64,000 nt of DNA from Lutimonas zeaxanthinifaciens (lineage in GTDB: Bacteria > Bacteroidota > Bacteroidia > Flavobacteriales > Flavobacteriaceae). The notes beneath the pieces were generated by a model. The model saw only the letters and a list, made by a program, of their open reading frames with translations. It did no database searches and was not told the origin of the DNA. Both the position numbers and the translations under genes were made by a program. The first letter of the stretch is position 1; each line of letters starts with the position of its first letter. Location: positions 62,001-126,000 of the forward strand of contig NZ_CP129964.1 in assembly GCF_030503675.1 (NCBI RefSeq), given 5' to 3'. Positions 46,362 through 55,802 of the stretch are shown here, in pieces.

Positions 46362-46892
46362 ATGAAATATTTTATCATTGCTTTTTTATTGGTTTTCACC
46401 CTATCCTGTTCAAAGAAAGAGAAAACGGAAGGAACTTCTGTAAAAGTTGAAAATGAAGAAAAACGAGAGAATGCTGATATCGAAGTCTATGATTTTAATG
46501 AACTTGAAAAGGTGCTTGAATCGGAAGAGAATATGCTTGTTGTGGTTAATTTCTGGGCTACCTGGTGCAAGCCCTGTATTAAAGAATTACCCTATTTTGA
46601 GGCGATTCAAAAGAAACATAAATCAACCGTAAAAGTTCTTCTGGTGAGTCTGGATTTTCCCAACAAACTGGAAAGTCAGCTTAAACCTTTCGTAAATAAA
46701 AAAGAAATTAAGTCACAGGTGATTTTACTGGATGACCCTTATGAAAATGAATGGATTCCTAAAGTTGATACAACATGGAGCGGGGCTATTCCTGCCACAC
46801 TTTTGATCTACAATGGTAAAAAGGCATTTTATGAAAGATCATTTACCCAGGAAGAACTTGAATACGAACTATCAGAATTTATTAAATCCTAA
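46362..46892 (+). CDS. TlpA-like thioredoxin-fold lipoprotein
   Basis: A 176-residue protein with a lipobox (FTLSC, Cys16) and a thioredoxin domain with active site WATWCKPC (residues 66-73) and the cis-proline loop GAIPATLLI. It should be tethered in the periplasm and reduce or shuffle disulfides. A second thioredoxin-fold gene follows after 4 nt, so the two likely act together. Confidence 0.88.
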   Translation: MKYFIIAFLLVFTLSCSKKEKTEGTSVKVENEEKRENADIEVYDFNELEKVLESEENMLVVVNFWATWCKPCIKELPYFEAIQKKHKSTVKVLLVSLDFPNKLESQLKPFVNKKEIKSQVILLDDPYENEWIPKVDTTWSGAIPATLLIYNGKKAFYERSFTQEELEYELSEFIKS

Positions 46893-46896
46893 TATC

Positions 46897-47538
46897 ATGA
46901 AAAATAAACATTACCTCTTGTTACTGACAGTCATTTCACTCTCAACGATAATCTCAGTATTTGCCTTTTCAGGCATCAATGCCGGAGTCACAGATTTTAT
47001 TTTAAGTTATAAAATTGGTGATAAGGCAGAAGATTTCAGGCTGAAGAATGTTGATGGAAAGATGGTGTCCCTATCTGATTTTAAGGAAGCCAAAGGTTTC
47101 ATTGTAATTTTTACCTGTAATACATGCCCTGTTTCGGTGGCAAATGAAGACAGAATCATTGAATTAAACAAGAAGTACAAAAGCAAAGGGTTCCCGGTTA
47201 TTGCCATTAACCCGAATAACCCGGAAGTTTCAGGTGGAGACAGTTACGAACTCATGAAAGTTCGGGCAAAGGAAAAAGGCTTTGACTTTCCCTATTTGTT
47301 CGATGAAGGCCAAAAGGTGTATCCAAAGTATGGTGCGTCTAAGACACCTCATGTTTATGTATTAGAAAAGCAAAATAAGGACTTGATCGTTCAATATATC
47401 GGTTCAATTGATGACAGTGCGAGAAATGAAGGAAGTGTAAGAACCAAATTTGTTGAAAATGCTGTTGATGCTTTATTGAAAGGTATGCCCGTCGAACTGG
47501 CAAGCACCAAAGCCATCGGATGTTCTATAAAAAAGTAG
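46897..47538 (+). CDS. Thioredoxin-family (AhpC/TSA-like) exported protein
   Basis: A 213-residue protein with a signal peptide or anchor (MKNKHYLLLLTVISLSTIIS) and a peroxiredoxin-like thioredoxin fold: IGDKAEDFRLKNVDGK, the CxxC-type FTCNTCPVS near residue 75 and TPHVYVLEK. The ATG at 46897 is preferred to one at 46813 that overlaps the previous gene and lacks family likeness. It forms a pair with the preceding lipoprotein. Confidence 0.87.
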   Translation: MKNKHYLLLLTVISLSTIISVFAFSGINAGVTDFILSYKIGDKAEDFRLKNVDGKMVSLSDFKEAKGFIVIFTCNTCPVSVANEDRIIELNKKYKSKGFPVIAINPNNPEVSGGDSYELMKVRAKEKGFDFPYLFDEGQKVYPKYGASKTPHVYVLEKQNKDLIVQYIGSIDDSARNEGSVRTKFVENAVDALLKGMPVELASTKAIGCSIKK

Positions 47539-47562
47539 AGAGCTTACTGTTCTAATTTGTTG

Positions 47563-47588
47563 AAAAGCCCATTTTTAAATGGGCTTTT
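47563..47588. terminator. Terminator between the thioredoxin pair and hutU
   Basis: 12-bp stem (47563-47574 with 47577-47588), tight loop and T-rich on both sides; it can serve the two converging transcripts. Confidence 0.85.
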
Positions 47589-47601
47589 ATTTGATTCAAT
47601 T

Positions 47602-49605
47602 CTAAATATCTAAATTCTCAAGTAAATTGTCTTCAACGAGATTAGGAAGGGTAACTTTAAGATCCGGTGACCTGTCCATTTCTCTTTTGATAGCGAACAG
47701 CGCCTCTTTATTCCTGGCCCAGCTGCGTCTGGCAATTCCATTATTGACGTCATAAAACAACATGGAACGGAGTTGTTTTTCTGCTTGCTGAGAACCGTCG
47801 AGTACCATTCCAAACCCGCCATTGCTCACTTCTCCCCAGCCTACGCCACCACCGTTGTGAATTGACACCCAGGTAGCACCTCTGAAACTATCGCCAATCA
47901 CATTGTGAATTGACATATCAGCTGTAAACTGACTACCGTCGTAAATATTACTTGTTTCCCTAAAAGGTGAGTCTGTACCGCTTACATCGTGATGATCTCT
48001 CCCAAGCACAATAGGAGCAGAGATTATTCCCTCAGCTATGGCATCATTAAAGGCAGAGGCAATTTTTGCTCTTCCTTCGGCATCAGCATAAAGAATTCTT
48101 GCCTGGGAGCCCACGACCAACTTGTTCTGTTTTGCATTTTTGATCCAGATAATATTATCATCCATTTGCAACTGAATTTCTTTAGGGGCAGTTTCCTGAA
48201 TTTTCGTCATTACCTCTAAAGCAATCTGATCAGATAAATCCAGATCTTTAGGTTTACCGGAAGTACAGACCCATCTGAATGGGCCAAACCCATAGTCAAA
48301 ACACATGGGGCCAAGGATGTCCTGAACATAAGTTGGATATTTGAATTCCCCTTCTTTTTTACCTTGAACCTCAGCTCCTGCTCTCGATGCTTCCAGCAGA
48401 AACGCATTTCCATAATCAAAAAAGTAAGTTCCTTTTGCGGCATGCCGGTTTATTGAGGCTGCCTGTCTTCTCAATGATTCCTGAACCATTTCCCTGAAAC
48501 GATCCGGATCCTCGCTGATCATTTTATTGGCAGCATCAAAACTAAGCCCAACAGGGTAATAACCTCCGGACCAGGGGTTGTGTAATGAGGTCTGATCTGA
48601 CCCAACATGGATAAAAATATTTTCCTGATCGAACCTTTCCCAGACATCAACCACATTGCCATGAAAAGCGATGGAAAGAACTTCAAGGTTTTCTTTGGCT
48701 TCTTTTACCCTGGACACCAGCTCATCAAGATTATTGATTATGATACCGGCCCAGCCCTGTTCATATCTTTTTTGTGCGGCTTTCTTATTGACTTCTGCAC
48801 ATATGGTAATACATCCTGTAATATCACCGGCTTTGGGCTGAGCACCACTCATACCGCCAAGTCCAGAGGTTAGGAATACCTTCCCTTTTGTGGTTTCACC
48901 CTCCTTTAGAATTTTTCTAAAAGCATTCATCAGGGTGATCGTAGTTCCGTGCACTATACCCTGAGGCCCTATATACATAAAGGAACCTGCAGTCATTTGG
49001 CCGTATTGAGTAACACCGAGTGCATTGAATTTTTCCAGGTCATCTGATTTTGAATAATTGGGTATCATCATTCCATTGGTTACAACCACCCTCGGAGCAG
49101 TTTTGCTCGAAGGGAATAAGCCCATGGGATGTCCCGAATATATATGTAAAGTCTGTTCATCGGTCATCTGGCTCAAATATTTCATGCAAAGCAGGTATTG
49201 TGCCCAGTTTTGAAAAACAGCTCCATTTCCGCCATAAGTAATCAATTCTTCGGGGTGCTGAGCCACAGCAGGATCAAGATTATTTTGAATCATAAGCATA
49301 ATGGCTGCAGCTTTTCGGGACTTTGAGGGATAGGCCTCGATCGGACGGGCATACATTTTATAATCCGGTTTAAAGCGATACATATAGATCCTTCCATTAT
49401 CTTTTAGTTCCTGGAGAAATTCTATGGATAATTCCTTATGCCAGAATTCGGGAAAGTATCGTAAAGCGTTTCGGATGGCGAGTTTCTTGTCTTCCCTTGT
49501 TAAAATATCCTTTCTTTTTGGAGCTCTGTTCGCCCCTTCTGGATAGGCTTTTCGTGCAGGAAGTTGATCCGGAATTCCTTGAATAATCTGATCCTTAAAG
49601 GACAT
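47602..49605 (-). CDS. hutU: Urocanate hydratase
   Basis: Converts urocanate to imidazolonepropionate in histidine degradation, using NAD as an electrophile. The 667-residue protein is the long form of the enzyme usual in Bacteroidetes. Recognisable segments are YGGNGAVFQNWAQYLL, YSGHPMGLFPS, LTSGLGGMSGAQPKAG, GSDQTSLHNPW and HNGGGVGWGE. I prefer the ATG at 49605 (MSFKDQI) over 49626 by likeness to family N-termini. It follows hutH by 33 nt. Confidence 0.95.
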   Translation of the reverse strand: MSFKDQIIQGIPDQLPARKAYPEGANRAPKRKDILTREDKKLAIRNALRYFPEFWHKELSIEFLQELKDNGRIYMYRFKPDYKMYARPIEAYPSKSRKAAAIMLMIQNNLDPAVAQHPEELITYGGNGAVFQNWAQYLLCMKYLSQMTDEQTLHIYSGHPMGLFPSSKTAPRVVVTNGMMIPNYSKSDDLEKFNALGVTQYGQMTAGSFMYIGPQGIVHGTTITLMNAFRKILKEGETTKGKVFLTSGLGGMSGAQPKAGDITGCITICAEVNKKAAQKRYEQGWAGIIINNLDELVSRVKEAKENLEVLSIAFHGNVVDVWERFDQENIFIHVGSDQTSLHNPWSGGYYPVGLSFDAANKMISEDPDRFREMVQESLRRQAASINRHAAKGTYFFDYGNAFLLEASRAGAEVQGKKEGEFKYPTYVQDILGPMCFDYGFGPFRWVCTSGKPKDLDLSDQIALEVMTKIQETAPKEIQLQMDDNIIWIKNAKQNKLVVGSQARILYADAEGRAKIASAFNDAIAEGIISAPIVLGRDHHDVSGTDSPFRETSNIYDGSQFTADMSIHNVIGDSFRGATWVSIHNGGGVGWGEVSNGGFGMVLDGSQQAEKQLRSMLFYDVNNGIARRSWARNKEALFAIKREMDRSPDLKVTLPNLVEDNLLENLDI

Positions 49606-49638
49606 TGTATTTTTTTCTGAAATCATAAGACTTACAAA

Positions 49639-51186
49639 TTAATAGGATTCAAATAGTTGGTCATACTCACCAAAGCTTTCACAGTGAAAGGCTACGGTTG
49701 ATAAAAGTTCTCGTTCTTTGATAAGTTCAATGGCATTTTCAATATCCAATGAAAATATCCTGTCTTCAGAGGCAAAACTTACCCGTTCCCTTATGGTATC
49801 ATGAACATCATCAAGGACTTCACTAGACAACAATGGCTTTCTGAAATCAAAGGCCTGAGCTGCACAAAGAAGTTCTATGGCAAGGATTTTTTCCAGATTG
49901 TTTATGACACGCAGGGCTTTTCTACCTCCAATTGACCCCATACTTACATGATCCTCCTGACCTAACGAGGTGGGAATGCTATCGGCACTTGAGGGGAAGC
50001 AAAGACCCTTGTTTTCGCTTACCAGTGCAGCCGAAGTATATTGCAGGATCATAAACCCTGAATTCAGGCCGGAATCCTCAAACAACAATCGAGGCGTTCC
50101 TTCATATTTCCCTTCGAGTGAAAGGTAAGTTCTTCTATCGGAGATACTCCCCAATTCAGCCGCAGCCAAACAGGCATAATCTAAAGGCAGGGCCAGAGGC
50201 TGCCCGTGGAAACTTCCTCCGCTAATGATCAGGTCTTCTGATATGATCACCGGATTATCAGTGACTGAATTCATTTCAGTTTCCACACTTTCTTTTAGGT
50301 GCAACCAGGCATTTCTTGAGCTTCCGTGTACTTGAGGCATGCAACGTAACGAGTAAGGATCCTGTACTTTGCCACAAAACATGTGGGATTTTCCGATCTG
50401 GGAGTCTTTTAGAAATTGGCTAATACGTTGAGCCACATGAATGTTTCCCTTAAAGGGTCGGGTATTGTGAAGGGCATCATGGAAAGGCATTTGTGATCCC
50501 ATCAGGCCTTCAATCATTAAACTACCGATGATATCAGCATGAGACAGACAGTTGTAGAGTTTATCGACACACATGACCGCATGAGCGAGAATAAACTGGG
50601 TTCCGTTAATCAGTGCAAGGCCGGCTTTAGGATGAAGTTTTAAGGGATCTAAACCATGCTCTTTTAACACTTCAGCAGAACTCAAGGTTTTATTTTTATA
50701 CATCACTTTGCCTTCTCCAATCAAGGGAAGAAAAAGATGGGAGAGTGGGGCAAGATCACCTGAGGCCCCAACAGAACCTTGTTCAGGGACCACGGGAATT
50801 ACATCTTCTTCAATATGCCAGAGGATACGGTCTAAAACGGCTAAAGAAATTCCGGAATACCCCTGAGCAAGGGAATGCATTTTTAAGATGAGCATAAGTT
50901 TTGCCAGATCCTTGTCAATAGGATCTCCGACCCCTACAGAATGGCTGAGCAGAATCTTTCTTTGCAGTTCAGTTGTATCGTTTTTAGAGATGATCGTATC
51001 GCAAAGCGGGCCAAAACCAGTATTGATACCATATACGGCCTTATCTTTTTTTACTGTTTCTAAGACAATATCATGGGAGGCTGAAATTTTTTCTCTGGAT
51101 TTTTTCGATATTCCTGCTTTCAATTCCTTGTTGAGGATAGCAAGGGCCTTACCCGTTGTCAGGGTATCCGCTCCGTATTTAAACAT
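49639..51186 (-). CDS. hutH: Histidine ammonia-lyase
   Basis: Deaminates histidine to urocanate. The 515-residue protein has the Ala-Ser-Gly triad (residues 141-143 in GSVGASGDLAPLSHL) that cyclises to the MIO cofactor, NTGFGPLCD and YSLRCMPQVHG. First gene of a two-gene hut unit with hutU; a LysR regulator gene is divergent. Other hut genes are not in the window. Confidence 0.96.
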   Translation of the reverse strand: MFKYGADTLTTGKALAILNKELKAGISKKSREKISASHDIVLETVKKDKAVYGINTGFGPLCDTIISKNDTTELQRKILLSHSVGVGDPIDKDLAKLMLILKMHSLAQGYSGISLAVLDRILWHIEEDVIPVVPEQGSVGASGDLAPLSHLFLPLIGEGKVMYKNKTLSSAEVLKEHGLDPLKLHPKAGLALINGTQFILAHAVMCVDKLYNCLSHADIIGSLMIEGLMGSQMPFHDALHNTRPFKGNIHVAQRISQFLKDSQIGKSHMFCGKVQDPYSLRCMPQVHGSSRNAWLHLKESVETEMNSVTDNPVIISEDLIISGGSFHGQPLALPLDYACLAAAELGSISDRRTYLSLEGKYEGTPRLLFEDSGLNSGFMILQYTSAALVSENKGLCFPSSADSIPTSLGQEDHVSMGSIGGRKALRVINNLEKILAIELLCAAQAFDFRKPLLSSEVLDDVHDTIRERVSFASEDRIFSLDIENAIELIKERELLSTVAFHCESFGEYDQLFESY

Positions 51187-51198
51187 TTTATACTGCTT

Positions 51199-51230
51199 TT
51201 GTTTGTATCAAATTTACGATTATATTTGAT
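51199..51230. promoter_or_regulatory. Divergent hutH/lysR promoter region with inverted repeat
   Basis: ATCAAAT (51207-51213) and ATTTGAT (51224-51230) form a perfect inverted repeat. TATATTTG (51221-51228) is the -7 box for lysR with TTTG 19 bp upstream (51198-51201). On the minus strand TAAATTTG (51216-51209) is the -7 box for hutH, with no clear -33. The two boxes are 4 bp apart, so polymerase cannot use both at once. The repeat is a likely LysR site. Confidence 0.6.
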
Positions 51231-51266
51231 GCTTTATAATACCAATTTTGTCATAAATCAATAACT

Positions 51267-52154
51267 ATGAGTTATCAAATTGAGTTGAGACATTTGCGTT
51301 ATTTTTTAGCGGTATCAGAAGAGCTTCATTTCAGGAGAGCTGCGGAAAGGCTGTTTATCTCGCAACCGGGACTAAGTCGTCAGATAAAACAAATGGAAAA
51401 AACACTTGGGATTGATCTGTTTGAACGAAATAACCGAAAAGTAATTTTGACCAAAGCAGGAAGGTACCTTCAGGAGGAGATCAAATTAATGATAAAGCAC
51501 CTTGATGACGGTATTGAGCACGCTCAGATGATTCATGAAGGGATGGAGGGCCAGATTAGTTTTGGGTACGTAGGTTCTGCCATGCAAAACGTAATTCCCG
51601 AGTTATTGCTGAAAATTAAGGAAGAACATCCACATGTCCATTATTCACTCAGGGAAATGGAAAACCCTGATCAGATTGATGCTTTGATACGAAAAGAAAT
51701 CGACCTGGCTTTTGTAAGGCTTGATAAGGTGCCCAAAGGGCTGGAGATCGCACCGGTATTTGAAGATACATTCTCATTGGTATTGCCTAAGGATCACCCG
51801 GTGGATGAAAAAAGTTTCACTTCATTGAGGCAATTCAAGGAACTGCCTTTCATTCTTTTTGAGCAATCCTATAGTCCTGCCTATCACGAACAGGTTATGG
51901 AACTTTTCAAGAAGAGTAACTTTCATCCAGTAATCTCCCACAATACTGTACATGCAAGCACAATATTTCGACTGGTTGAAAATAATCTAGGCATTTCCAT
52001 AGTGCCCACTTCTCTTCAATTAGGCTATGACATGAATGTAAAATTTATAGAATTGAATAGGTTTAAACAGCGAACCCTTTTATCCGTTGCCTGGAACAAG
52101 GATAACAGGAACCCGATTCTCAACAGGATACTTTCAAAAATAATTAATCAATGA
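51267..52154 (+). CDS. LysR-family transcriptional regulator, probably of hut
   Basis: A 295-residue LysR-type regulator: N-terminal winged helix (residues 1-65, ELRHLRYFLAVSEELHFRRAAERLF, partly quoted, and QPGLSRQIKQMEKTLG) and a C-terminal effector-binding domain (about 90-290). It starts 81 bp from hutH in divergent orientation, which suggests control of hut genes by an intermediate such as urocanate; the inducer is my inference. Length is usual for the family. Confidence 0.9.
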   Translation: MSYQIELRHLRYFLAVSEELHFRRAAERLFISQPGLSRQIKQMEKTLGIDLFERNNRKVILTKAGRYLQEEIKLMIKHLDDGIEHAQMIHEGMEGQISFGYVGSAMQNVIPELLLKIKEEHPHVHYSLREMENPDQIDALIRKEIDLAFVRLDKVPKGLEIAPVFEDTFSLVLPKDHPVDEKSFTSLRQFKELPFILFEQSYSPAYHEQVMELFKKSNFHPVISHNTVHASTIFRLVENNLGISIVPTSLQLGYDMNVKFIELNRFKQRTLLSVAWNKDNRNPILNRILSKIINQ

Positions 52155-52233
52155 TAGTCAGAGTCGATGGATGATTGAGAATATTAATCGTTCAGTAAAA
52201 GTATATATCAAAATCTCCTTCACTAAAAGGCAA

Positions 52234-52241
52234 TAGTTTTG
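52234..52241 (+). promoter_or_regulatory. Promoter -7 box for the sugar nucleotidyltransferase pair
   Basis: TAGTTTTG matches TAnnTTTG, 25 bp before the ATG at 52267. Confidence 0.45.
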
Positions 52242-52266
52242 TACATTCGTCGGAAAAATTAGATGC

Positions 52267-53175
52267 ATGGGAACAGATAAACCAACCTTGGTAATCCTGG
52301 CGGCAGGAATTGGAAGCCGATACGGAGGATTGAAACAACTAGATACTTTTACCCCAGAAGGAGATACAATCATAGATTTTTCTATTTATGATGCACTTCA
52401 GGCCGGATTTGGAAAGTTTGTTTTTATCATTCGAAAAAGTATTGAAAAGGATTTTAGAGCGGAGATTGACCCGAAGTTAGCTGGAAAAGCTGAGGTAGCG
52501 TATGTCTTCCAGGAACTGGACAGAGTACCCGAAAAATATTTCAATCCTGATCGTGTCAAGCCCTATGGTACGGGACATGCTATGTTAATGGCGAAAGATG
52601 CTGTAAAAGAAAACTTTGCCATCATTAATGCGGATGATTTTTATGGAAGAGAGGCTTTTGTGGAGATGGCTGCCTATTTGCAATCCATTGATAAAAACTC
52701 TCATGATTTCAGTATGATGGCATATCTCCTGAAAAACACCATTTCTGAACATGGTTTTGTATCAAGGGGGGAGTGTGCAGTTGATGATAATGGGTTTCTG
52801 ACGAATGTGGTTGAAAGAACTCATATTGAAGGAATCGATGGGGATTTAATGCGTAAAGATGATGACGGTGGCTTTATTCCGATTGATGAAAATACGGTTG
52901 TTTCCATGAATTTCTGGGGATTCACACCAAAATGTTTTGAGTATACCGAAAGTTTATTTGATTCTTTTCTTGAAGAAAATAAGGATAACCTGAAATCAGA
53001 ATACTTCATTCCTTTGATTGTAAATGGTTATCTTGAGAATGGAACGGGATCTGTTAAAGTACTTACCTCGGACGCCAAATGGTTTGGGGTCACTTACAAG
53101 GAAGACAAGGAATCTGTTCAAAAAGAGATTCAGGCCCTGAAGGAGAAAAAAGTATATCCAAGACATTTATGGTAA
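52267..53175 (+). CDS. Sugar-phosphate nucleotidyltransferase
   Basis: A 302-residue nucleotidyltransferase of the NTP_transferase fold: the N-terminal signature ILAAGIGSRYGGLKQ binds the nucleotide, and the metal-binding aspartates are in NADDFYG. It activates a sugar-1-phosphate to an NDP-sugar. The next gene starts one nt after the stop and encodes a NahK-like sugar 1-kinase, so the likely substrate is an N-acetylhexosamine-1-phosphate (inference from context). Confidence 0.85.
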   Translation: MGTDKPTLVILAAGIGSRYGGLKQLDTFTPEGDTIIDFSIYDALQAGFGKFVFIIRKSIEKDFRAEIDPKLAGKAEVAYVFQELDRVPEKYFNPDRVKPYGTGHAMLMAKDAVKENFAIINADDFYGREAFVEMAAYLQSIDKNSHDFSMMAYLLKNTISEHGFVSRGECAVDDNGFLTNVVERTHIEGIDGDLMRKDDDGGFIPIDENTVVSMNFWGFTPKCFEYTESLFDSFLEENKDNLKSEYFIPLIVNGYLENGTGSVKVLTSDAKWFGVTYKEDKESVQKEIQALKEKKVYPRHLW

Positions 53176-53176
53176 A

Positions 53177-54244
53177 ATGAAGTCAATATCTGAAGATGTT
53201 TTTAAGTTCTTCTTACCGGAAGAAAACCTGGTTTCAGGAGAGGAATTAACCTCGGGGCATATCAACGACACCTATCTTGTTAAAGGCGCTTCAGATAAAA
53301 GATATATTTTCCAAAAGATCAATAAGGATGTGTTTCCGGATGTTCCCGGCCTGATCATGAATAAGGTTCAGTTAAGCCGGCATTTGCATAAAAAACATAC
53401 TCATCTTCCCGTATCTGAGAGGGAAAGAAGGGTTTTGACTTTTGTGCGATCGAATGAAGGAACCTATCATTATCGGGATAAGAACGGAAATTACTGGAAT
53501 GTTACTCTTTTTGTTGAAAAGAGTCAAAATTTTGAATCGGTGGAGGACAAATCAGTTGCCTGCGAAGGAGGTAAGCTCTTTGGATCCTTTATAAGGGACA
53601 CAGAAGATTTTGATCCGGGTAAACTCATCGAAGTGATTCCAAAATTTCATGATATGTCTTTCCGGTTTGAGCAATTTGACCGCGCACTTGAAGGTTCAGT
53701 TGAAGAACGCAAAGTGAGAGCTCATGATTTGATTTTAAAAGCACTTGCGTTAAGAACGGAAATGCAATTGTTGGAAAAATTAAAGAATGACGGTGAGATA
53801 AGGATCAGGGTCACACATAACGATACAAAAATATCCAATGCCTTATTTGACCTTGAAGGAAAGGGCCTTTGTGTCATTGATACAGACACGATCATGCCAG
53901 GTATTATTCATTACGATTTTGGAGATGCTATAAGAACCATTTGTAATACCGCCAGGGAGGATGAAACCAATCTGGATCTTGTGAATTTTAACAAGGAATA
54001 TTATGATTCCTATTTAAAAGGGTATTTAGAGGCCCTTGGAAATTCGGTTTCAGTGCTGGAGAAAAAATATTTTCCACTGGCAGCCAAGACCATGATCTTT
54101 ATAATGGCGCTGAGATTTTTGACGGATTACCTGAACAACGATGTCTATTATAAAACGAATTATCCGGAACATAACCTTGACCGCTCAAAGAATCAATTTA
54201 AACTAATCGATTCTTTTGATTCGGTAATGGGAGAAGTTTCCTGA
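53177..54244 (+). CDS. N-acetylhexosamine 1-kinase-like phosphotransferase
   Basis: A 355-residue APH-fold kinase. The catalytic and metal motifs RVTHNDTKISNALFD and IDTDTIMPGIIHYDFGDAIR are close to those of NahK (N-acetylhexosamine 1-kinase) as I remember them. It would phosphorylate free GlcNAc or GalNAc at C1, passing the product to the nucleotidyltransferase encoded 1 nt upstream. This makes a salvage route to UDP-HexNAc possible. Activity is not proved by sequence. Confidence 0.78.
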   Translation: MKSISEDVFKFFLPEENLVSGEELTSGHINDTYLVKGASDKRYIFQKINKDVFPDVPGLIMNKVQLSRHLHKKHTHLPVSERERRVLTFVRSNEGTYHYRDKNGNYWNVTLFVEKSQNFESVEDKSVACEGGKLFGSFIRDTEDFDPGKLIEVIPKFHDMSFRFEQFDRALEGSVEERKVRAHDLILKALALRTEMQLLEKLKNDGEIRIRVTHNDTKISNALFDLEGKGLCVIDTDTIMPGIIHYDFGDAIRTICNTAREDETNLDLVNFNKEYYDSYLKGYLEALGNSVSVLEKKYFPLAAKTMIFIMALRFLTDYLNNDVYYKTNYPEHNLDRSKNQFKLIDSFDSVMGEVS

Positions 54245-54256
54245 TGCTTTTCAGAT

Positions 54257-54595
54257 CTATTCCAGATTACTCCTGATCATGGTAAGCACCATTTTGAATC
54301 TTTGCACAGCCTTTAGTGCATGGGGAATATTTGCCGGCATTACAATGGATTCTCCCTTTTTTACAGATACCGGGTGGCCATCGATCGTAATTTCAGCTTC
54401 TCCGTCAACAACATGTACCAGAGCATCAAACGGTGTCGTATGCTCACTTAACCCTTCATCCTTATCGAAGGCAAAAAGTGAAATATTTCCGTTGTTTTTT
54501 TTCAGTATATGTTTACTGACAACAGCATTTTCTGCATAATCAATACTTTCATTAAAATTAAATTTTTCTCCTTTTTTGAACTCGTTTGCTGCCAT
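54257..54595 (-). CDS. Small cupin-domain protein
   Basis: A 112-residue single-domain cupin: EHTTPFDALVHVVDGEAEI with HxxP-like metal region and MPANIPHALKA as second motif. A longer reading from 54670 is rejected because a promoter -7 box (TATTTTTG, 54628-54621) lies inside it. Such cupins are often sensors or isomerases, but no role is clear here. It converges on the NahK-like gene. Confidence 0.85.
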   Translation of the reverse strand: MAANEFKKGEKFNFNESIDYAENAVVSKHILKKNNGNISLFAFDKDEGLSEHTTPFDALVHVVDGEAEITIDGHPVSVKKGESIVMPANIPHALKAVQRFKMVLTMIRSNLE

Positions 54596-54620
54596 ATTGA
54601 TGTTGTATTTGTTGGAATGA

Positions 54621-54628
54621 CAAAAATA
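54621..54628 (-). promoter_or_regulatory. Promoter -7 box for the cupin gene
   Basis: On the minus strand TATTTTTG matches TAnnTTTG and lies 25 bp before the ATG at 54595. Confidence 0.5.
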
Positions 54629-54709
54629 AGATCTTAGTTCTTTAATTAGGTGATATTTATCAGATGGCATTTCTACCGGAAAATCTTTAGGTTCTCAATG
54701 AAAATTAAT

Positions 54710-54994
54710 TTATAAAACCATGATAATTCCTGTTCCCAATGATAACATAAAAAGGAAAAAGGTTAAATAAAACGAGCTAAAGAGCGGTCCAACTTTACCT
54801 TCGTTTTCAAGAGTTACTTTTTTATAAAGAGGTAAATATCTAAAGATTTTACCTTTAACGAATAAACCTCCATTAAATAAACTAACGTCTTGATTGTGAC
54901 TTTTCAAATAATCTATAATTTTAATACTTACCGATAAATTCAACCAAATAAGTACTAAAGTTATAACTCCAACAATAATTACAGGTGTGTTCAT
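54710..54994 (-). CDS. Small two-helix membrane protein, unknown
   Basis: A 94-residue protein I do not recognise. It has a transmembrane helix at residues 4-22, a middle polar loop (KGKIFRYLPLYKKVTLENEGKVG) and a second helix at residues 72-92. It lies upstream of the cupin gene by about 40 bp on the same strand and next to the accessory region. It looks like a real but uncharacterised gene. Confidence 0.6.
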   Translation of the reverse strand: MNTPVIIVGVITLVLIWLNLSVSIKIIDYLKSHNQDVSLFNGGLFVKGKIFRYLPLYKKVTLENEGKVGPLFSSFYLTFFLFMLSLGTGIIMVL

Positions 54995-55080
54995 TTTTCA
55001 AGTATTGTCATAAAGTTACGTCAATTATTTTTGTTATAGACTTGTTTAACAGAACTTTATGAATAATTTTGGATTACGGT

Positions 55081-55245
55081 CGTGATCCAGATGGGAACCA
55101 CTCTTGCGAATACAATCCCTTTGGAGCTTCGCTCCGTAGGGATTTTTGTTTTGGACCTTTATAAAAGCGAGCTTTCAACAGGCCCAAAACAAAAATCCCA
55201 GTGCCTGCGGCACCGGGATCGTATTTGATGTGGGTCATACTGGAT
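55081..55245. repeat. Structured repeat A, left copy, ending in a tRNA-Val 3' fragment
   Basis: 165-bp element with the start CGTGATCCAG, several hairpins (GGAGC/GCTCC at 55123-55135; a 16-bp perfect stem 55139-55154 with 55184-55199; TGCC/GGCA at 55202-55212) and the final 19 bp GATGTGGGTCATACTGGAT. The last 15 of these match the tRNA-Val 3' end at 63395. A related copy lies at 63229-63409 in the same orientation. Confidence 0.75.
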
Positions 55246-55802
55246 ACGGACTAATGATATAAAAGGTATTTAAAATACTGTATATTAAATAGATAAATAA
55301 TTTTGTAAATTTATATTATTCTCACTATGGGAACAAATTTGTTCTTATTATGGGAATAAGTAAACTTTTTCAAATCTACTTTTTTCTTTGCGTGAAAATC
55401 CAGTTCCGATTTATAAACCACCCATTAATGGTTTTGGTTTAAAAAAGAGTTCGTGATTACAGGTAACTTCAGGGATTTCTTCTAATCACAATCCAATGAC
55501 GACTCAGAGGAATCGCCTTTTTCTCACTCCTCACTATAAATTTCTGTTTCCATTTGTTCTTGATTTATCTAGATACAGGTCAATGGATTCAATGTAAAAT
55601 CGAAATATCCAAGTATAAATTAGTACTTACATCAAAATTTGAAATTTGATTATTTTGACAATCAAGATGCTTTAGATTGGAGTTATTTTTACATTTGTAC
55701 CTGTAAGGAGATTCTCAGTACACCATAAACGAGATAAGGAAATATTATTTCTAACATCTTTTTATCTATTATCGTATAATCTCTATTATCTTTCTTAAGA
55801 CG

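Noticed and set aside
46813-46896. 28-residue extension of the second thioredoxin-like protein
   Set aside because: It overlaps the previous gene in another frame and removes the signal peptide from the N-terminus.
54596-54670. 25-residue extension of the cupin protein
   Set aside because: A good -7 promoter box at 54628-54621 lies within it; the ATG at 54595 is preferred.
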